Numbered from the stretch's first letter, positions 50,494-60,875 are shown. The stretch: 64,000 bases of DNA from Rhodovibrio sodomensis (GCF_016583645.1 NZ_NRRL01000004.1:1-64000), one strand, 5' to 3'. Numbers and translations are program-made. Notes: generated from the letters alone by a model not told the origin.

Positions 50494-53400
50494 TGCTGTC
50501 CAAATTCTTCATCGACCGGCCGGTCTTCACCACCGTCATCTCGATCGTGATCGTGCTGGCCGGCCTCGCGGCGACGCGGGCGCTCCCGGTCGAGCAGTAT
50601 CCCAGCATCGTGCCGCCGCAGGTCGTGGTGAACGCGACCTATCCGGGCGCGAGCGCCGACACCCTGTCGCAGACGGTCGCCGCGCCGCTGGAGCAGGAGA
50701 TCAACGGCGTCGACAACATGCTGTACATGTCGTCGACCAGCACCGACGCCGGGAGCACCGAGATCACGGTGACCTTCGAGATCGGCACCGATCCCGACCA
50801 GGCGACGATCGACGTCAACAACCGTGTGCAATCCGCCCTGTCCAGCATGCCGGAGCCGGTCCGGCGCCAGGGCGTGCAGGTGCAGAAGCGGTCCAGCAAC
50901 ATCCTGCAGGTGGTCAGCCTGACCGCCCCGGACGGCGACTATGACACCGTCTTCATCAGCAACTACGCGCTGTTGAACGTCATCGACGAGCTCAAGCGCG
51001 TACCGGGGGTCGGCGACGCCCGGCTGTTCGGGGCGCAGGACTACGCCATGCGCGTCTGGCTGCAGCCCGACAAGCTGAGCCAGTACGACCTGACCCCGGG
51101 CCAGGTGGCCGAAGCGATCCGGGAGCAGAACCGGCAGTTCGCCGCCGGCAGCTTCGGATCCGAGCCGACCGACGAGGACCTCGCGTTCACCTACCGCGTG
51201 ACCACGCAGGGCCGCCTGACCACGGCCCAGCAGTTCGGCGAGATCATCCTGCGGGCGCGCTCCGACGGCTCGATGCTGCGGCTGTCCGACGTCGCGCGGG
51301 TCGAACTCGGCGCCCAGGACTACGGCTTCTCGGCGACCTACAACGGCGATGCGACGGTACCGATCGGGATCTACCTGCAACCCGGTGCCAACGCGCTGGC
51401 GACGAGCCAGCGGATCGATGACGCTCTGGGCGAGATCTCCAGCCGGTTTCCGCAGGGGCTCAGCTACAACATCCCGTTCGACACCACGGAGTTCGTGGAG
51501 ATCTCGATCAAGGAGGTCGGGAAGACCTTCATCGAGGCGCTGATCCTGGTCGTCGTGGTGATCTTCCTGTTCCTGCAAAAGTGGCGCGCCGCGGTGATCC
51601 CGCTGGTGGCGATCCCGGTGTCGTTGATCGGCACCTTCGCCGGCATGCTGGCGCTCGGCTTCTCGATCAACCTGTTGACCCTGTTCGGCATGGTGCTGGC
51701 GATCGGCATCGTCGTCGACGACGCGATCATCGTGATCGAGAACGTCGAGCGGGTGCTGCACGATGAGGGCCTGTCGCCGCGCGACGCCGCGGTCAAGGCG
51801 ATGCAGGAGGTCGCCGGCCCGATCGTGGCGATCACGCTCGCCCTGATCGCGGTGTTCCTGCCGGTCGCCTTCCTGGGCGGACTGACCGGTCAACTCTACC
51901 GCCAGTTCGCGGTCACGATCGCGATCTCGGTGTTCATCTCCGGCGTGGTGGCGCTGACCCTGAGCCCGGCGCTGTGCGCGCTGATGCTGAAGCAGAACGA
52001 GAAGCCGCCGCTCAAGCCGTTCCAATGGTTCAACCGCGGCTTCGCAGCGGTGACCCGCGGCTACCGTTGGACGGTGTCGTTTTTCCTGCGCCACGCGGTG
52101 GTCGGCGTCACGCTGTTCTGCGTGCTGGTCGGCGGCACTGTATACCTGTTCGAGCGGCTGCCGAGCGCGCTGCTGCCGCAGGAGGACCAGGGCTACGTCT
52201 TCGTCAGCTTCTCGCTGCCGCCGGCCGCGGCGCTGAACCGGACCGAAGCCGCGCGCAATGAGATCAACGACAAGATCCTGGCGCTGCCGGAAGTCGAGGA
52301 GGTGGTCAGTTTCGCCGGTTTCGACCTGATCGCCAGCGCCCAGCGGACCAACGCCGGAATCTCGTTCGTCCAGCTGTCGGATTGGAGCAAGCGGTCGGGG
52401 CCGGGTCAGAGCTCGTTCGCGGTCGCCAACAAGATCATCGGGCTTGGTGCCAGCGTTGAGGAAGCGCAGGTGATCGCGTTCAACCCGCCGCCGATCCAGG
52501 GGATCTCCACCACCGGCGGCTTCGAGGCGTATGTGCAGAGCCGCGGCGGCGGCGGCATCGGCCGGCTCGAGCAGGTGGTCGACCGGTTCATCGCGGCGGC
52601 CAACCAGCGCCCCGAGCTGACCCGCGTGCGCAGCAACCTGACCACCAACGTCCCGCGCTTCCGCGCCGATCTGGACCGCGAGAAGGCGAAGGCGCAGGGC
52701 GTGCCGATCGACCGGGTGTTCGACACCATGCAGAGCACCTTCGGCGCGCTGTACGTCAACGACTTCACCCTGTTCGGCCGGAACTACCAGGTGAACCTGC
52801 AGTCGGAGTCCGACTTCCGGGACCGGCCGGAGGACCTGCGCAAGGTCTCGGTCGCCTCGCAGTCCGGAGAGCTTGTTCCGCTGACCTCTCTCGTCGACGT
52901 GGAGCGCCGGCTGGGCGCCGACATCATCGAGCGGTTCAACGCCTTCCAGGGCGCCAAGATTCTGGGCGAACCGGCGGCCGGCTACAGCTCCAGCCAGGCC
53001 TTGGCGGCGCTGGAGGAGGTCGCCCAGCAGACGCTCGGCAACGACAACACCTTGTCGTGGATCGGCCAGGCGTTTCAGCAGCAGCAGGCGAGCCAGGCCG
53101 CCCAGCTCGCGTTCATCGCCGGCATCGTGATGGTGTTCCTGATCCTGGCGGCGCAGTACGAGCGCTGGAGCATGCCGCTGGCGGTGCTGACGATCGTGCC
53201 GTTCGCGGTCTTCGGGGCCGCGCTCGCCGTGCTGATCCGGGGGCTGGAGACCGATCTGTACTTCCAGATCGGCCTGCTGGTGCTGATCGGGCTGTCCGCC
53301 AAGAACTCGATCTTGATCGTGGAGTTCGCGATGCTGGAGCGGAAGGCCGGCCGGGCGCCGTACGAGGCCGCGCTGAACGCCGCACGCCTGCGCTTCCGGC

Positions 53401-53633
53401 CGATCGTGATGACCGCGCTCGCCTTCATCATGGGCGCCCTGCCGCTGATGTTCAGTTCCGGCGCCGGGGCGGCCGCCCGGCAGTCGATCGGCACCGGCAT
53501 CGTCGGCGGCATGCTGGCGGCTACCATCCTGGCACCGATGTTCGTGCCGATGTTCTTCATGCTGATCGAGACGCTCTCGCTGCGCCTGCGCGGACGCCGC
53601 CACGCGGCGAAAGAGGAGCCGCAAAATGCTTAA
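50493..53633 (+). CDS. RND multidrug efflux transporter (AcrB/MexB, HAE1 type)
   Basis: A full-length 1,046-residue HAE1 pump with 12 helices and two large periplasmic loops. MLSKFFIDRPVFTTVISIVI, the proton-relay Asp pair in GIVVDDAIIVIENVERVLHD, ARLFGAQDYAMRVWLQPDKL and the C-terminal LVLIGLSAKNSILIVEFAML are hallmarks. It extrudes hydrophobic drugs using the proton gradient. It overlaps the fusion-protein stop by one base and the outer-membrane factor start by 8 bp, so the three are one operon under the TetR regulator. Confidence 0.95.
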   Translation: MLSKFFIDRPVFTTVISIVIVLAGLAATRALPVEQYPSIVPPQVVVNATYPGASADTLSQTVAAPLEQEINGVDNMLYMSSTSTDAGSTEITVTFEIGTDPDQATIDVNNRVQSALSSMPEPVRRQGVQVQKRSSNILQVVSLTAPDGDYDTVFISNYALLNVIDELKRVPGVGDARLFGAQDYAMRVWLQPDKLSQYDLTPGQVAEAIREQNRQFAAGSFGSEPTDEDLAFTYRVTTQGRLTTAQQFGEIILRARSDGSMLRLSDVARVELGAQDYGFSATYNGDATVPIGIYLQPGANALATSQRIDDALGEISSRFPQGLSYNIPFDTTEFVEISIKEVGKTFIEALILVVVVIFLFLQKWRAAVIPLVAIPVSLIGTFAGMLALGFSINLLTLFGMVLAIGIVVDDAIIVIENVERVLHDEGLSPRDAAVKAMQEVAGPIVAITLALIAVFLPVAFLGGLTGQLYRQFAVTIAISVFISGVVALTLSPALCALMLKQNEKPPLKPFQWFNRGFAAVTRGYRWTVSFFLRHAVVGVTLFCVLVGGTVYLFERLPSALLPQEDQGYVFVSFSLPPAAALNRTEAARNEINDKILALPEVEEVVSFAGFDLIASAQRTNAGISFVQLSDWSKRSGPGQSSFAVANKIIGLGASVEEAQVIAFNPPPIQGISTTGGFEAYVQSRGGGGIGRLEQVVDRFIAAANQRPELTRVRSNLTTNVPRFRADLDREKAKAQGVPIDRVFDTMQSTFGALYVNDFTLFGRNYQVNLQSESDFRDRPEDLRKVSVASQSGELVPLTSLVDVERRLGADIIERFNAFQGAKILGEPAAGYSSSQALAALEEVAQQTLGNDNTLSWIGQAFQQQQASQAAQLAFIAGIVMVFLILAAQYERWSMPLAVLTIVPFAVFGAALAVLIRGLETDLYFQIGLLVLIGLSAKNSILIVEFAMLERKAGRAPYEAALNAARLRFRPIVMTALAFIMGALPLMFSSGAGAAARQSIGTGIVGGMLAATILAPMFVPMFFMLIETLSLRLRGRRHAAKEEPQNA

Positions 53634-55125
53634 CCGATCTTGGCTCCCATGCCTGGCGGGCGTCCTGCTGCTGGCCGGCTGCACGGTCGGGCCGGACTTC
53701 CAACGGCCGACCGCGGACATGCCGGACGGCTGGCGCTCGGAGATCCTGACCGACGCCGGGACCGACCGCGAGCTTGGGCAGTGGTGGCAACGCTACGACG
53801 ATCCCACGCTGACGCGGCTGGTCGAACGGGCCCGGCAGGATAACCTGGACATTGCCGCCCAGGCCGCCCGGGTCCGCCAGGCGCGCGCCGAACTGGGCCT
53901 GCGGGAGGCGGAGCAGTATCCCACGCTCGACGCGCAGGCCAACCTGGCCCGCCAGCGGACCAGCGAGCAAGGCGCCTCGACCGGCGGCGGGGCAGGGATG
54001 ACCTTCAACACCTTCTCGCTCGCGGGCTCGCTCAACTACGAGCTCGACCTTTGGGGCGAGGCGGACCGGCGCGAGCAGGCGGCGCGGGCGCGGCTGTTCG
54101 AAAGCAGGTTCACGCGCGCGGCGGTCCGACTGAACGTCGTCAGCGACGTCGTCACCACCTACTTCAACCTGCGCGCCGCCGAGCGGCAGCTGCGGATCGC
54201 CCGCGAGACCGTGAGGGCGCGCGAGGAGACGCTGGCGTTCCAGCGCTCCCGCCTGGAGGCGGGCGACATCGCGACCCTGCCGGTCCAGCAGGCGCGCGCC
54301 GAACTGGCGACGACGCGCGCCACGATCCCGCCGCTGAAGGAACAGATCCGCCGGCAACGCACCGCGCTCGCCATTCTGGTGGGCGCGACCCCGCGCGAGA
54401 TCGTCGACCAGCTGGAGACCGCGGGCCCGCCGCTCACCCAGGTCCAGGTGCCAGATGGGATGCCGGCCAGCCTGCCGTCCGAACTGCTGCAGCGCCGGCC
54501 CGACGTCCGCGCCGCCGAAGCAACCCTGGTCGCCGCGAACGCGGATCTCGGCGTCGCCAAGGCGCAGTGGTACCCGGACGTGAATTTGGCCGGCATGCTC
54601 GGCGTGGAAGCGCTCGAGGCGCAGGACCTGTTCCAGGCCAGCGCCCGGAGCTGGCAGCTCGGCGGCTCGCTGTTGCAGCCGCTGGTGTATTTCGGCCGGA
54701 TCCAGGCGAACGTCGACAGCGCGGAAGCGGCGCGCGAGCTGGCCGGCGTGACCTATCGGCAGACGCTGCGCACCGCGTTTCAGGAGGTCGATACGGCGCT
54801 GTCGGCGCTGCAGGCGGCGCGCGAGCGGTTGACCGCCCGGCAGCGCCAGGTCGACGCGCTGCGGGAGACCCTTTCGGTCGCCCGGCAGCGCTACGAGGCC
54901 GGCTTTACCAGCTACATCGACGTGCTCGACGCGCAGCGTGGCCTGTTCGATGCCCAACTGGCGCTGGTCGAGGCGCGGCGCGACGAGCTGACGGCGGTCG
55001 CCACGCTCTACAAGGCGATGGGCGGCGGCTGGTCGGACGACCGCGATCTTGGACCCGCGTCGAAGGCCCCGGCGGACGTCAGTGAGCCGGAGGCGGACGC
55101 CGCGGAAACGGGCGCGTCGCTGTAG
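53626..55125 (+). CDS. RND outer-membrane factor (NodT/OprM-like lipoprotein)
   Basis: A 499-residue channel protein with lipobox LLAGC (CTVGPDFQRP follows, as in NodT-family proteins). Two OEP repeats contain the periplasmic helices (LARQRTSEQGASTGGGAGMT, RLNVVSDVVTTYFNLRAAER, LPSELLQRRPDVRAAEATLV and FTSYIDVLDAQRGLFDAQLA). It forms the trimeric exit duct for the RND pump encoded just upstream, whose stop it overlaps by 8 bp. The tail is acidic and unconserved. No terminator is evident after it. Confidence 0.93.
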   Translation: MLNRSWLPCLAGVLLLAGCTVGPDFQRPTADMPDGWRSEILTDAGTDRELGQWWQRYDDPTLTRLVERARQDNLDIAAQAARVRQARAELGLREAEQYPTLDAQANLARQRTSEQGASTGGGAGMTFNTFSLAGSLNYELDLWGEADRREQAARARLFESRFTRAAVRLNVVSDVVTTYFNLRAAERQLRIARETVRAREETLAFQRSRLEAGDIATLPVQQARAELATTRATIPPLKEQIRRQRTALAILVGATPREIVDQLETAGPPLTQVQVPDGMPASLPSELLQRRPDVRAAEATLVAANADLGVAKAQWYPDVNLAGMLGVEALEAQDLFQASARSWQLGGSLLQPLVYFGRIQANVDSAEAARELAGVTYRQTLRTAFQEVDTALSALQAARERLTARQRQVDALRETLSVARQRYEAGFTSYIDVLDAQRGLFDAQLALVEARRDELTAVATLYKAMGGGWSDDRDLGPASKAPADVSEPEADAAETGASL

Positions 55126-55368
55126 CCCCCGGCGCGCACGGCCGGCCGCCGGCCGGTTCGCCGGACAAGTGCGCGCTTGCGTCGCACAGCCGCGTTCAGT
55201 AGGCCCGAAGACAGCCACGTTGGCCATCGGGCGCCTTGGCGCCGCACGTCGTCTGGCCGACCCCGTCAACACGCTCCCCCTCCTGCCGATGCGTCGGCCG
55301 GCCGGCGCAGAACGGGCGCCGTCATGCCCGCAACGCGGGGCGGGAGCGGCCTGGAACAGGAGACACGC

Positions 55369-56688
55369 ATGCTCCGCACGCTCACGCGGGGATCCGTCTA
55401 CATGGTCGAGCGGTACCTGCCGGATCCCTACATCTTTGTGCTGATCCTGACCCTGGTGGTGTTCGCTGCCGGAATGGGCGTCGAGCAGCAGTCGCCGCTG
55501 CAGATGATCCAGTACTGGGGCGACGGTTTCTGGAACCTGCTGACCTTCGGGATGCAGATGGTGCTGGTGCTGGTTACCGGCTACGTCCTGGCGTCCAGCC
55601 CGCCGTTCAAGCGGCTGCTGCAGGCGCTCGCCCGGCTGGCGTCGACGCCGGGGCAGGCGATCCTGCTGGTCACCGTCGTCTCCATGGTGGCGGCCTGGAT
55701 CAACTGGGGCTTTGGCCTGGTGATCGGCGCGCTGTTCGCCCGCCAGCTGGCGCAGGTTGTGACCCGCGTCGACTACCGCTTGCTGATCGCCAGCGCTTAC
55801 ACCGGTTTCCTGGTCTGGCACGGCGGCCTGGCGAGCTCGGTCGGGCTGGTGATCGCCACCGAAGGCCACTTCGCCCAGGACCAGATCGGCATCGTGCCGA
55901 CGTCCGAAACGATCTTCTCCAGCTTCAATCTGCTCCTCGTGCTGTCGATCCTGATCGTGATCCCGGTGGTCAACCGGATGATGATGCCGCCCGACCACCA
56001 GGCGGTCACGGTGGATCCGCAGAAGCTGGCGAACGAGGAGGCGCCGGCGCCGGTGAAGAACGACCGGCCGGCGGATCGCCTGGAGAACAGCATCATTCTG
56101 GCCCAGGCGGTCGGCCTCATGGGGCTGGCGTTCCTGGCGTATTACTTTATCGCCGGGCAAAGCTCGCTCAACCTCAACATCGTCAACTTCGCCTTCCTGT
56201 TTCTCGGCATCGTGCTGCACGGCCGGCCGAGCAGCTTCCTCAACACCGTCCAGGAAGCGGTGAAGGGCGCCGGCGGGATCGTCATCCAGTTCCCGTTCTA
56301 CGCCGGCATCATGGCGATGATGATCGACAGCGGCCTGGCGGAAAGCCTGTCCAGCCTGTTCGTCGCCGCCTCGACCGAGGTGACCTTCCCGCTGTTCACC
56401 TTCCTGAGCGCGGGGCTGGTCAACATCTTCGTTCCCTCCGGCGGCGGTCAGTGGGCCGTGCAGGCGCCGGTGATGCTGGACGCCGCGGAGCGCCTGGGCG
56501 TCAGCGTGCCGCGGACCGCCATGGCGGTCGCGTGGGGCGACGCCTGGACCAACATGATCCAGCCGTTCTGGGCGCTGCCCGCCCTCGCGATCGCCGGGCT
56601 GAACGCCAAGGACATCATGGGGTACTGTCTGGTGGTCCTGCTGGTCTCCGGCGTGATCATGGGCGCCGGCCTGATGTTCTTCCCGTAA
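55369..56688 (+). CDS. atoE: AtoE-type short-chain fatty acid permease
   Basis: A 439-residue protein with about ten helices: YMVERYLPDPYIFVLILTLV, MVAAWINWGFGLVIGALFAR, GFLVWHGGLASSVGLVIATE and the terminal SGGGQWAVQAPVMLDAAERL, TNMIQPFWALPALAIAGLNA. These are signatures of AtoE, the acetoacetate/butyrate permease associated with short-chain fatty acid breakdown. No ato or thiolase genes lie beside it here. The ATG at 55369 has AGGAG 6 bp upstream; the 64-residue in-frame extension is rejected. Confidence 0.9.
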   Translation: MLRTLTRGSVYMVERYLPDPYIFVLILTLVVFAAGMGVEQQSPLQMIQYWGDGFWNLLTFGMQMVLVLVTGYVLASSPPFKRLLQALARLASTPGQAILLVTVVSMVAAWINWGFGLVIGALFARQLAQVVTRVDYRLLIASAYTGFLVWHGGLASSVGLVIATEGHFAQDQIGIVPTSETIFSSFNLLLVLSILIVIPVVNRMMMPPDHQAVTVDPQKLANEEAPAPVKNDRPADRLENSIILAQAVGLMGLAFLAYYFIAGQSSLNLNIVNFAFLFLGIVLHGRPSSFLNTVQEAVKGAGGIVIQFPFYAGIMAMMIDSGLAESLSSLFVAASTEVTFPLFTFLSAGLVNIFVPSGGGQWAVQAPVMLDAAERLGVSVPRTAMAVAWGDAWTNMIQPFWALPALAIAGLNAKDIMGYCLVVLLVSGVIMGAGLMFFP

Positions 56689-56906
56689 CGGCTGCCGGCC
56701 GGTCCCCAAGCCCCGGCGCGCGACCTGCGTTGCGGTCGCGCGCCGGGGCGTTCGTCCCGTGCCTCGTTGCGCAACCGGTGTTAGTCTATCGGGCGATCGG
56801 TCGTGCCCGGACGGATGTCGCGGGGCGCGATCCGACTTGACCGAGGCTGCGCGCATACCGGAGCGCCGGGTGCCTGCGCATAAGCCGGAACAACCGGGTA
56901 GGCCGC

Positions 56907-57125
56907 ATGGTCGACAACAAGGGCTTGATGGTCCGGCGGGCCGAACTGCATCTGGCCGGCGGCGAGACCTCGATGGTCAATTTCGGGCGCAGCGTCGGGC
57001 TCGACGATCTGAAACGCGCGATGAACGAGGGCGACGTCTGGATGGTCTGGGACGACGCGGGGGCACCGCTGCTGGTGCGGATGGCGCACGTCTCGTTGAT
57101 CGTCCCCGCGGCCGCGGAGAGCTAG
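56907..57125 (+). CDS. Small hypothetical protein
   Basis: A 72-residue soluble protein (MVDNKGLMVRRAELHLAGGE, TSMVNFGRSVGLDDLKRAMN, EGDVWMVWDDAGAPLLVRMA). Amino-acid use is balanced rather than Arg/Ala-skewed, which supports coding. I do not recognise the family. The ribosome site is weak (GGGTAGG). Its final codons lie in an 18-bp tandem duplication, so its stop is repeated 18 bp further on. Confidence 0.55.
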   Translation: MVDNKGLMVRRAELHLAGGETSMVNFGRSVGLDDLKRAMNEGDVWMVWDDAGAPLLVRMAHVSLIVPAAAES

Positions 57126-57143
57126 GCGGCCGCGGAGAGCTAG
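57108..57143. repeat. 18-bp tandem duplication at a gene end
   Basis: GCGGCCGCGGAGAGCTAG occurs twice in tandem (57108-57125, 57126-57143), duplicating the last codons and stop of the preceding small gene. Confidence 0.85.
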
Positions 57144-57172
57144 CGAGACGCAGCGCCGCCGCAGGATCGGTG

Positions 57173-57568
57173 TCAGGTCGCGGCGTCGGGCCGTGCCTTG
57201 GTGGGCTGGACCAGGATCTCCCGGCCCGCCTCGGTCAGGCGGTATTGCTGGCGACCGGGCACGCACACGGCCCATCCCTTCTGGCAACAGGCATCGGCGT
57301 CCGCGCCGTCATGAACACTGCTTTGGCCGCGCTCTTCACGGCCGATTGCGCGCAGCGCGTCGCGCTGGCGCCGCGTCGGTACCGACCAGGCCATATCGGG
57401 CCTCCTTTGAAAGGATCGGGCGCACGGTAGCTGCTGAAGCACGATGCGAATTCGCGCCAAAAGAACCTTCGGAGAGACGCCCCGGCGGTGCGCGATTTGC
57501 GCGAGCGAGCGTCCTCGAAGAATGTCTCTCAGTAGGTCGCGGTAGCCGTCATCTAAGCCGGTTCGCAT
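57173..57568 (-). CDS. Hypothetical protein, possible DNA-binding
   Basis: About 131 residues. The first part (YRDLLRDILRGRSLAQIAHR, RGVSPKVLLARIRIVLQQLP) looks like a helix-turn-helix, and the last part (CQKGWAVCVPGRQQYRLTEAGREILV) resembles the wing region of a winged-helix protein. I do not recognise a family. ATG 57568 is preferred to 57604 because the sequence upstream is AT-rich (TATGTTAATAATATTGCAC on the minus strand) and more likely promoter. Function unknown. Confidence 0.5.
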   Translation of the reverse strand: MRTGLDDGYRDLLRDILRGRSLAQIAHRRGVSPKVLLARIRIVLQQLPCARSFQRRPDMAWSVPTRRQRDALRAIGREERGQSSVHDGADADACCQKGWAVCVPGRQQYRLTEAGREILVQPTKARPDAAT

Positions 57569-57784
57569 GGGTGATCCCGGAGTGACGTGCAATATTATTA
57601 ACATACACTAATTCATAGGCGTTGTCACGCCGACGCCGCCGGGCCGCCCATAGCGGTCGAACCGATGCGATCCCGGGTCCGCCAGTTCCGGGGCAGAGCC
57701 CCGACCCGCCCCGACCGACCCGCTCCAACCGAGCGGCCCAAACCGAGCCGTGGCGGCGGGCTCGCAAAAACGAGGCGCCGCCGA

Positions 57785-60700
57785 TTACTCCGCGGCTTCC
57801 GGCCGGGCCGCCTGCGTCAGCTGGGCCGGTCGCTCGGACGGCTCCTGGCGACCGTCCGGCATCAGGTAGCTGTAGACGACCGGGATCACGAACAGCGTGA
57901 AGAATGTGCCGACCAGCAGGCCGCCGACGATCACCAGGCCGATGTCCTGGCGGCTCTGCGCGCCGGCACCGCTCGCGATCGCGAGCGGAACCGCGCCCAG
58001 CACCATGGCCCCGGTGGTCATCAGGATCGGGCGCAGGCGCAGCACGGCGGCCTCGCTGACCGCCTCGCGCACCGGCCGGCCGTCCTCGCGCATCTGGTTG
58101 GCGAACTCGACGATCAGGATGCCGTGCTTGGTGATCAGGCCGATCAACGTGACCAGGCCGACCTGGCTGTAGATGTTCAGCGTCGACCCGTCGAGCCAGA
58201 GCGCCAGCAGGCCGCCGGTGATCGACAGCGGCACCGTCAGCATGATGATGAACGGCGTGCGGAAGCTCTCGAACTGCGCGGCCAGCACCAGATAGATGAA
58301 CGCCAGCGCCAGCACGAAGGTCATGTAGATCGACGCGCTGGACTGCTTGTATTCCCGCGACGGCCCGGCGTAGTCGATCTGCGCGGTCGCCGGCAGGTTC
58401 GCCTGCGCCGCCGCCTCCAGGGACGCCAGCGCCTGTTCCAGCGTGTAGCCGTCGGCCAGGTTGGCGGTGATTTGGGCGGAGCGGAGCTGGTTGAAGTGGT
58501 CGAGCTGCTGCGGCGCGACCGTCTCGCTGATCGAGATGATGTTGGACAGCTGCACCATCTCGCCGCCGCCGCCGCGGACGTACACCCGCCGCAGGTCGTC
58601 CGGCGTGGCCCGGTCGACCTCGTCGAGTTGGACCACGACGTCGTACTGCTGACCCGCGCGCTCGAAGCGGGTGACCTGCCGTCCGCCCATCATCGATTCC
58701 AGGGTGCGTCCGAGCACGCCGACGGAGAGACCCAGGTCAGCGATCTTGTCGCGGTCGACGTCGACCCTGAGCTGCGGCGTGTTCAGCTTCAGGCTGGACT
58801 CCAGGTTGACCAGCCCCGGGTTCCGGCCCGCCTCGGCCATGATCCGGTCGGCCATGGCGTTCAATTCGGCATACGGCTGGGAGGTCATGATCACCAGCTG
58901 CACCGGCTTGTCGCGGGTGCTCTGGCCGAGCGGCGGCGGGCTGACCGGAAACGCCATGATGCCGGGCACGGCGGTCATTTCCGGCATCAGTTCGCCGGCG
59001 ACCTGCTGCTGCGTCAGGTCGCGCTCCGACCAGTCGGGCAGCTTCACGAACGAGATGCCCTGCGACACGATCGGAAAGCCGGAGACGACGAAGTAGCGGT
59101 CGACGTTGGGGTTGTTGGCGTAGATCTCCTCCAGGGCATAGGCCCAGCTGTCGGTGTAGTCGATGGTCGCGCCCTGCGGGGCCTGGTAGACGCCCAGGAT
59201 CGTGCCCTGGTCCTCGTAGGGGGCGAGTTCGGAGTTGATCTGGGTGAAGAAGAAATACGCGCTCGCGGCCACGCCCGCGCCCAGCAGCAGGACCAGCGGC
59301 CGGGCGCGCAGCGCGCCCCGCAGACTGCGGCGGTACAGGCCGGTCAGCGCGTTCAGGCCGCGCTCGATGATCCGGTAGAGCAGGCCGTGCTGCGCCTGCG
59401 GCTTCAGCATCAGGGCGCACATCATCGGCGTCGCGGTCAGGGCGACGAAGCCCGACACCAGCACCGCGCCGGCCAGCGCCCAGGCGAATTCGGTGAACAA
59501 CTGGCCGGTTTTGCCGGTCATGAAGCCGATCGGCGCGTAGACGGCCGCCAGCGTCACCGTCATCGCGATCACCGCGAAGCCGATCTCGCGCGCGCCCGTG
59601 ATCGCCGCTTCGCGCGGCGGCACGCCGTTTTCCACGTGGCGGTAGATGTTCTCCAGCATGACGATGGCGTCGTCGACGACCAGGCCGATCGCCAGCACCA
59701 TCGCCAGCAGCGTCAGCGTGTTGATCGAGAAGCCGAACAGGTCCATCAGCGCGAACGCGCCGATCAGCGAAACCGGGATGGTGACGAGCGGGATCAGCGT
59801 CGCCCGCAGCGAGCGCAGGAACAGGAAGATGATCGCCACCACCAGCAACACGGCTTCGGCGATCGTGGTGTAGACGTTGTCGATCGATTCCTGGATGAAC
59901 ACCGAGCTGTCGTGCGCGACCTCGACCCGCATGCCCTCGGGCAGGCTCTCGCGGATCGCCGGCAGGCGCGCGCGCACCGCGTCGGACACGTCGAGCGGGT
60001 TGGCGGTGGCCTGCTTGACCACCCCCAGCGCGATCGCGGGCTCGCCGTTGAAGCGCACCACACGGTCCTCGTTGCGCGGGCCGAGTTCCGCGTAGCCGAC
60101 GTCGGAGAGGCGGATGAGATAGCCGGCGTTGTCCCGCAGCACCATCGCGTCGAACTGCTCGGGCGTGCGCAGGTCGGTCTCCGACAGAATGGTGAACTGC
60201 CGGCCGCGGCTTTCGATCAGGCCCGCCGGGACCTCGACGTTCTGCTGGCGCAGCGCGGTTTCGACATCCTGCGGGGTCAGGTCGTAGGCCGCCAGGCGGT
60301 CGGGATCCAGCCAGATCCGCATGGAATACATCCGCTCGCCGAAGATCCGGACCTGCGCGACACCGGACAGGGTCTGCAGCTGGTCCTTCACGTAGCGGTC
60401 GGCGTAGTCGGTGATGTCCATCGGCGCGTGCCGCTCGCTGGAGAAGGCGAGGTAGATGATCGGCTGGGCGTCCGCCTCGACCTTCTGGATCACCGGCTCG
60501 TCGACCTCGTCGGGCAGGTTCTCGCGCGCCCGGGAAACGCGGTCGCGCACGTCCGCGGCGGCGTCGGCCGGATCGCGGGTCAGCTCGAAGGTCACGGTGA
60601 TCTGGCTTTGTTCCTGGCGGCTGACCGAGGACATGAAATCCACGCCCTCGATGCCCGCGAGCTGCTCTTCCAGCACCTGGGTGACCTGGGTCTCGATGAT

Positions 60701-60871
60701 TTCGGGACTGGCGCCGGGGTAGGCGGTTTCGACGTTGACCACCGGCGGGTCGATCTTGGGGTATTCGCGCACGCTCAGGCGGTCGTAGCTGACCAGACCG
60801 ACCAGCACGACGACCAGGCTCAACACGGTGGCGAAGACCGGCCGGCGGACGCAGATCTCGGAGATTTTCAC
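57785..60871 (-). CDS. RND efflux transporter (HAE1 type), second system
   Basis: A full-length 1,028-residue RND pump: MKISEICVRRPVFATVLSLV, YPGASPEIIETQVTQVLEEQ, proton-relay Asp pair in AIGLVVDDAIVMLENIYRHV, VNLESSLKLNTPQLRVDVDR and GLITKHGILIVEFANQMRED. The start is GTG 60871, four bp after the stop of the fusion-protein gene, so the pair is one operon. No outer-membrane factor gene is linked; it may use one from elsewhere, for example 53626. Substrates unknown. It is only about 50 percent similar by eye to the first pump, so not a recent duplicate. Confidence 0.94.
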   Translation of the reverse strand: MKISEICVRRPVFATVLSLVVVLVGLVSYDRLSVREYPKIDPPVVNVETAYPGASPEIIETQVTQVLEEQLAGIEGVDFMSSVSRQEQSQITVTFELTRDPADAAADVRDRVSRARENLPDEVDEPVIQKVEADAQPIIYLAFSSERHAPMDITDYADRYVKDQLQTLSGVAQVRIFGERMYSMRIWLDPDRLAAYDLTPQDVETALRQQNVEVPAGLIESRGRQFTILSETDLRTPEQFDAMVLRDNAGYLIRLSDVGYAELGPRNEDRVVRFNGEPAIALGVVKQATANPLDVSDAVRARLPAIRESLPEGMRVEVAHDSSVFIQESIDNVYTTIAEAVLLVVAIIFLFLRSLRATLIPLVTIPVSLIGAFALMDLFGFSINTLTLLAMVLAIGLVVDDAIVMLENIYRHVENGVPPREAAITGAREIGFAVIAMTVTLAAVYAPIGFMTGKTGQLFTEFAWALAGAVLVSGFVALTATPMMCALMLKPQAQHGLLYRIIERGLNALTGLYRRSLRGALRARPLVLLLGAGVAASAYFFFTQINSELAPYEDQGTILGVYQAPQGATIDYTDSWAYALEEIYANNPNVDRYFVVSGFPIVSQGISFVKLPDWSERDLTQQQVAGELMPEMTAVPGIMAFPVSPPPLGQSTRDKPVQLVIMTSQPYAELNAMADRIMAEAGRNPGLVNLESSLKLNTPQLRVDVDRDKIADLGLSVGVLGRTLESMMGGRQVTRFERAGQQYDVVVQLDEVDRATPDDLRRVYVRGGGGEMVQLSNIISISETVAPQQLDHFNQLRSAQITANLADGYTLEQALASLEAAAQANLPATAQIDYAGPSREYKQSSASIYMTFVLALAFIYLVLAAQFESFRTPFIIMLTVPLSITGGLLALWLDGSTLNIYSQVGLVTLIGLITKHGILIVEFANQMREDGRPVREAVSEAAVLRLRPILMTTGAMVLGAVPLAIASGAGAQSRQDIGLVIVGGLLVGTFFTLFVIPVVYSYLMPDGRQEPSERPAQLTQAARPEAAE

Positions 60872-60875
60872 CGGT

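Noticed and set aside
50289-53720. Very long open frame (1,143 codons) on the minus strand opposite the RND gene
   Set aside because: Its composition is Gln/Arg/Asp/His-rich without any recognisable domain, and it lies fully antisense to a conserved RND pump. It is a by-product of high GC codon usage.
53557-56856. Open frame of 1,099 codons on the minus strand across OMF and atoE
   Set aside because: Spans two conserved genes in antisense with an Arg/Gln-rich translation; not credible as a protein.
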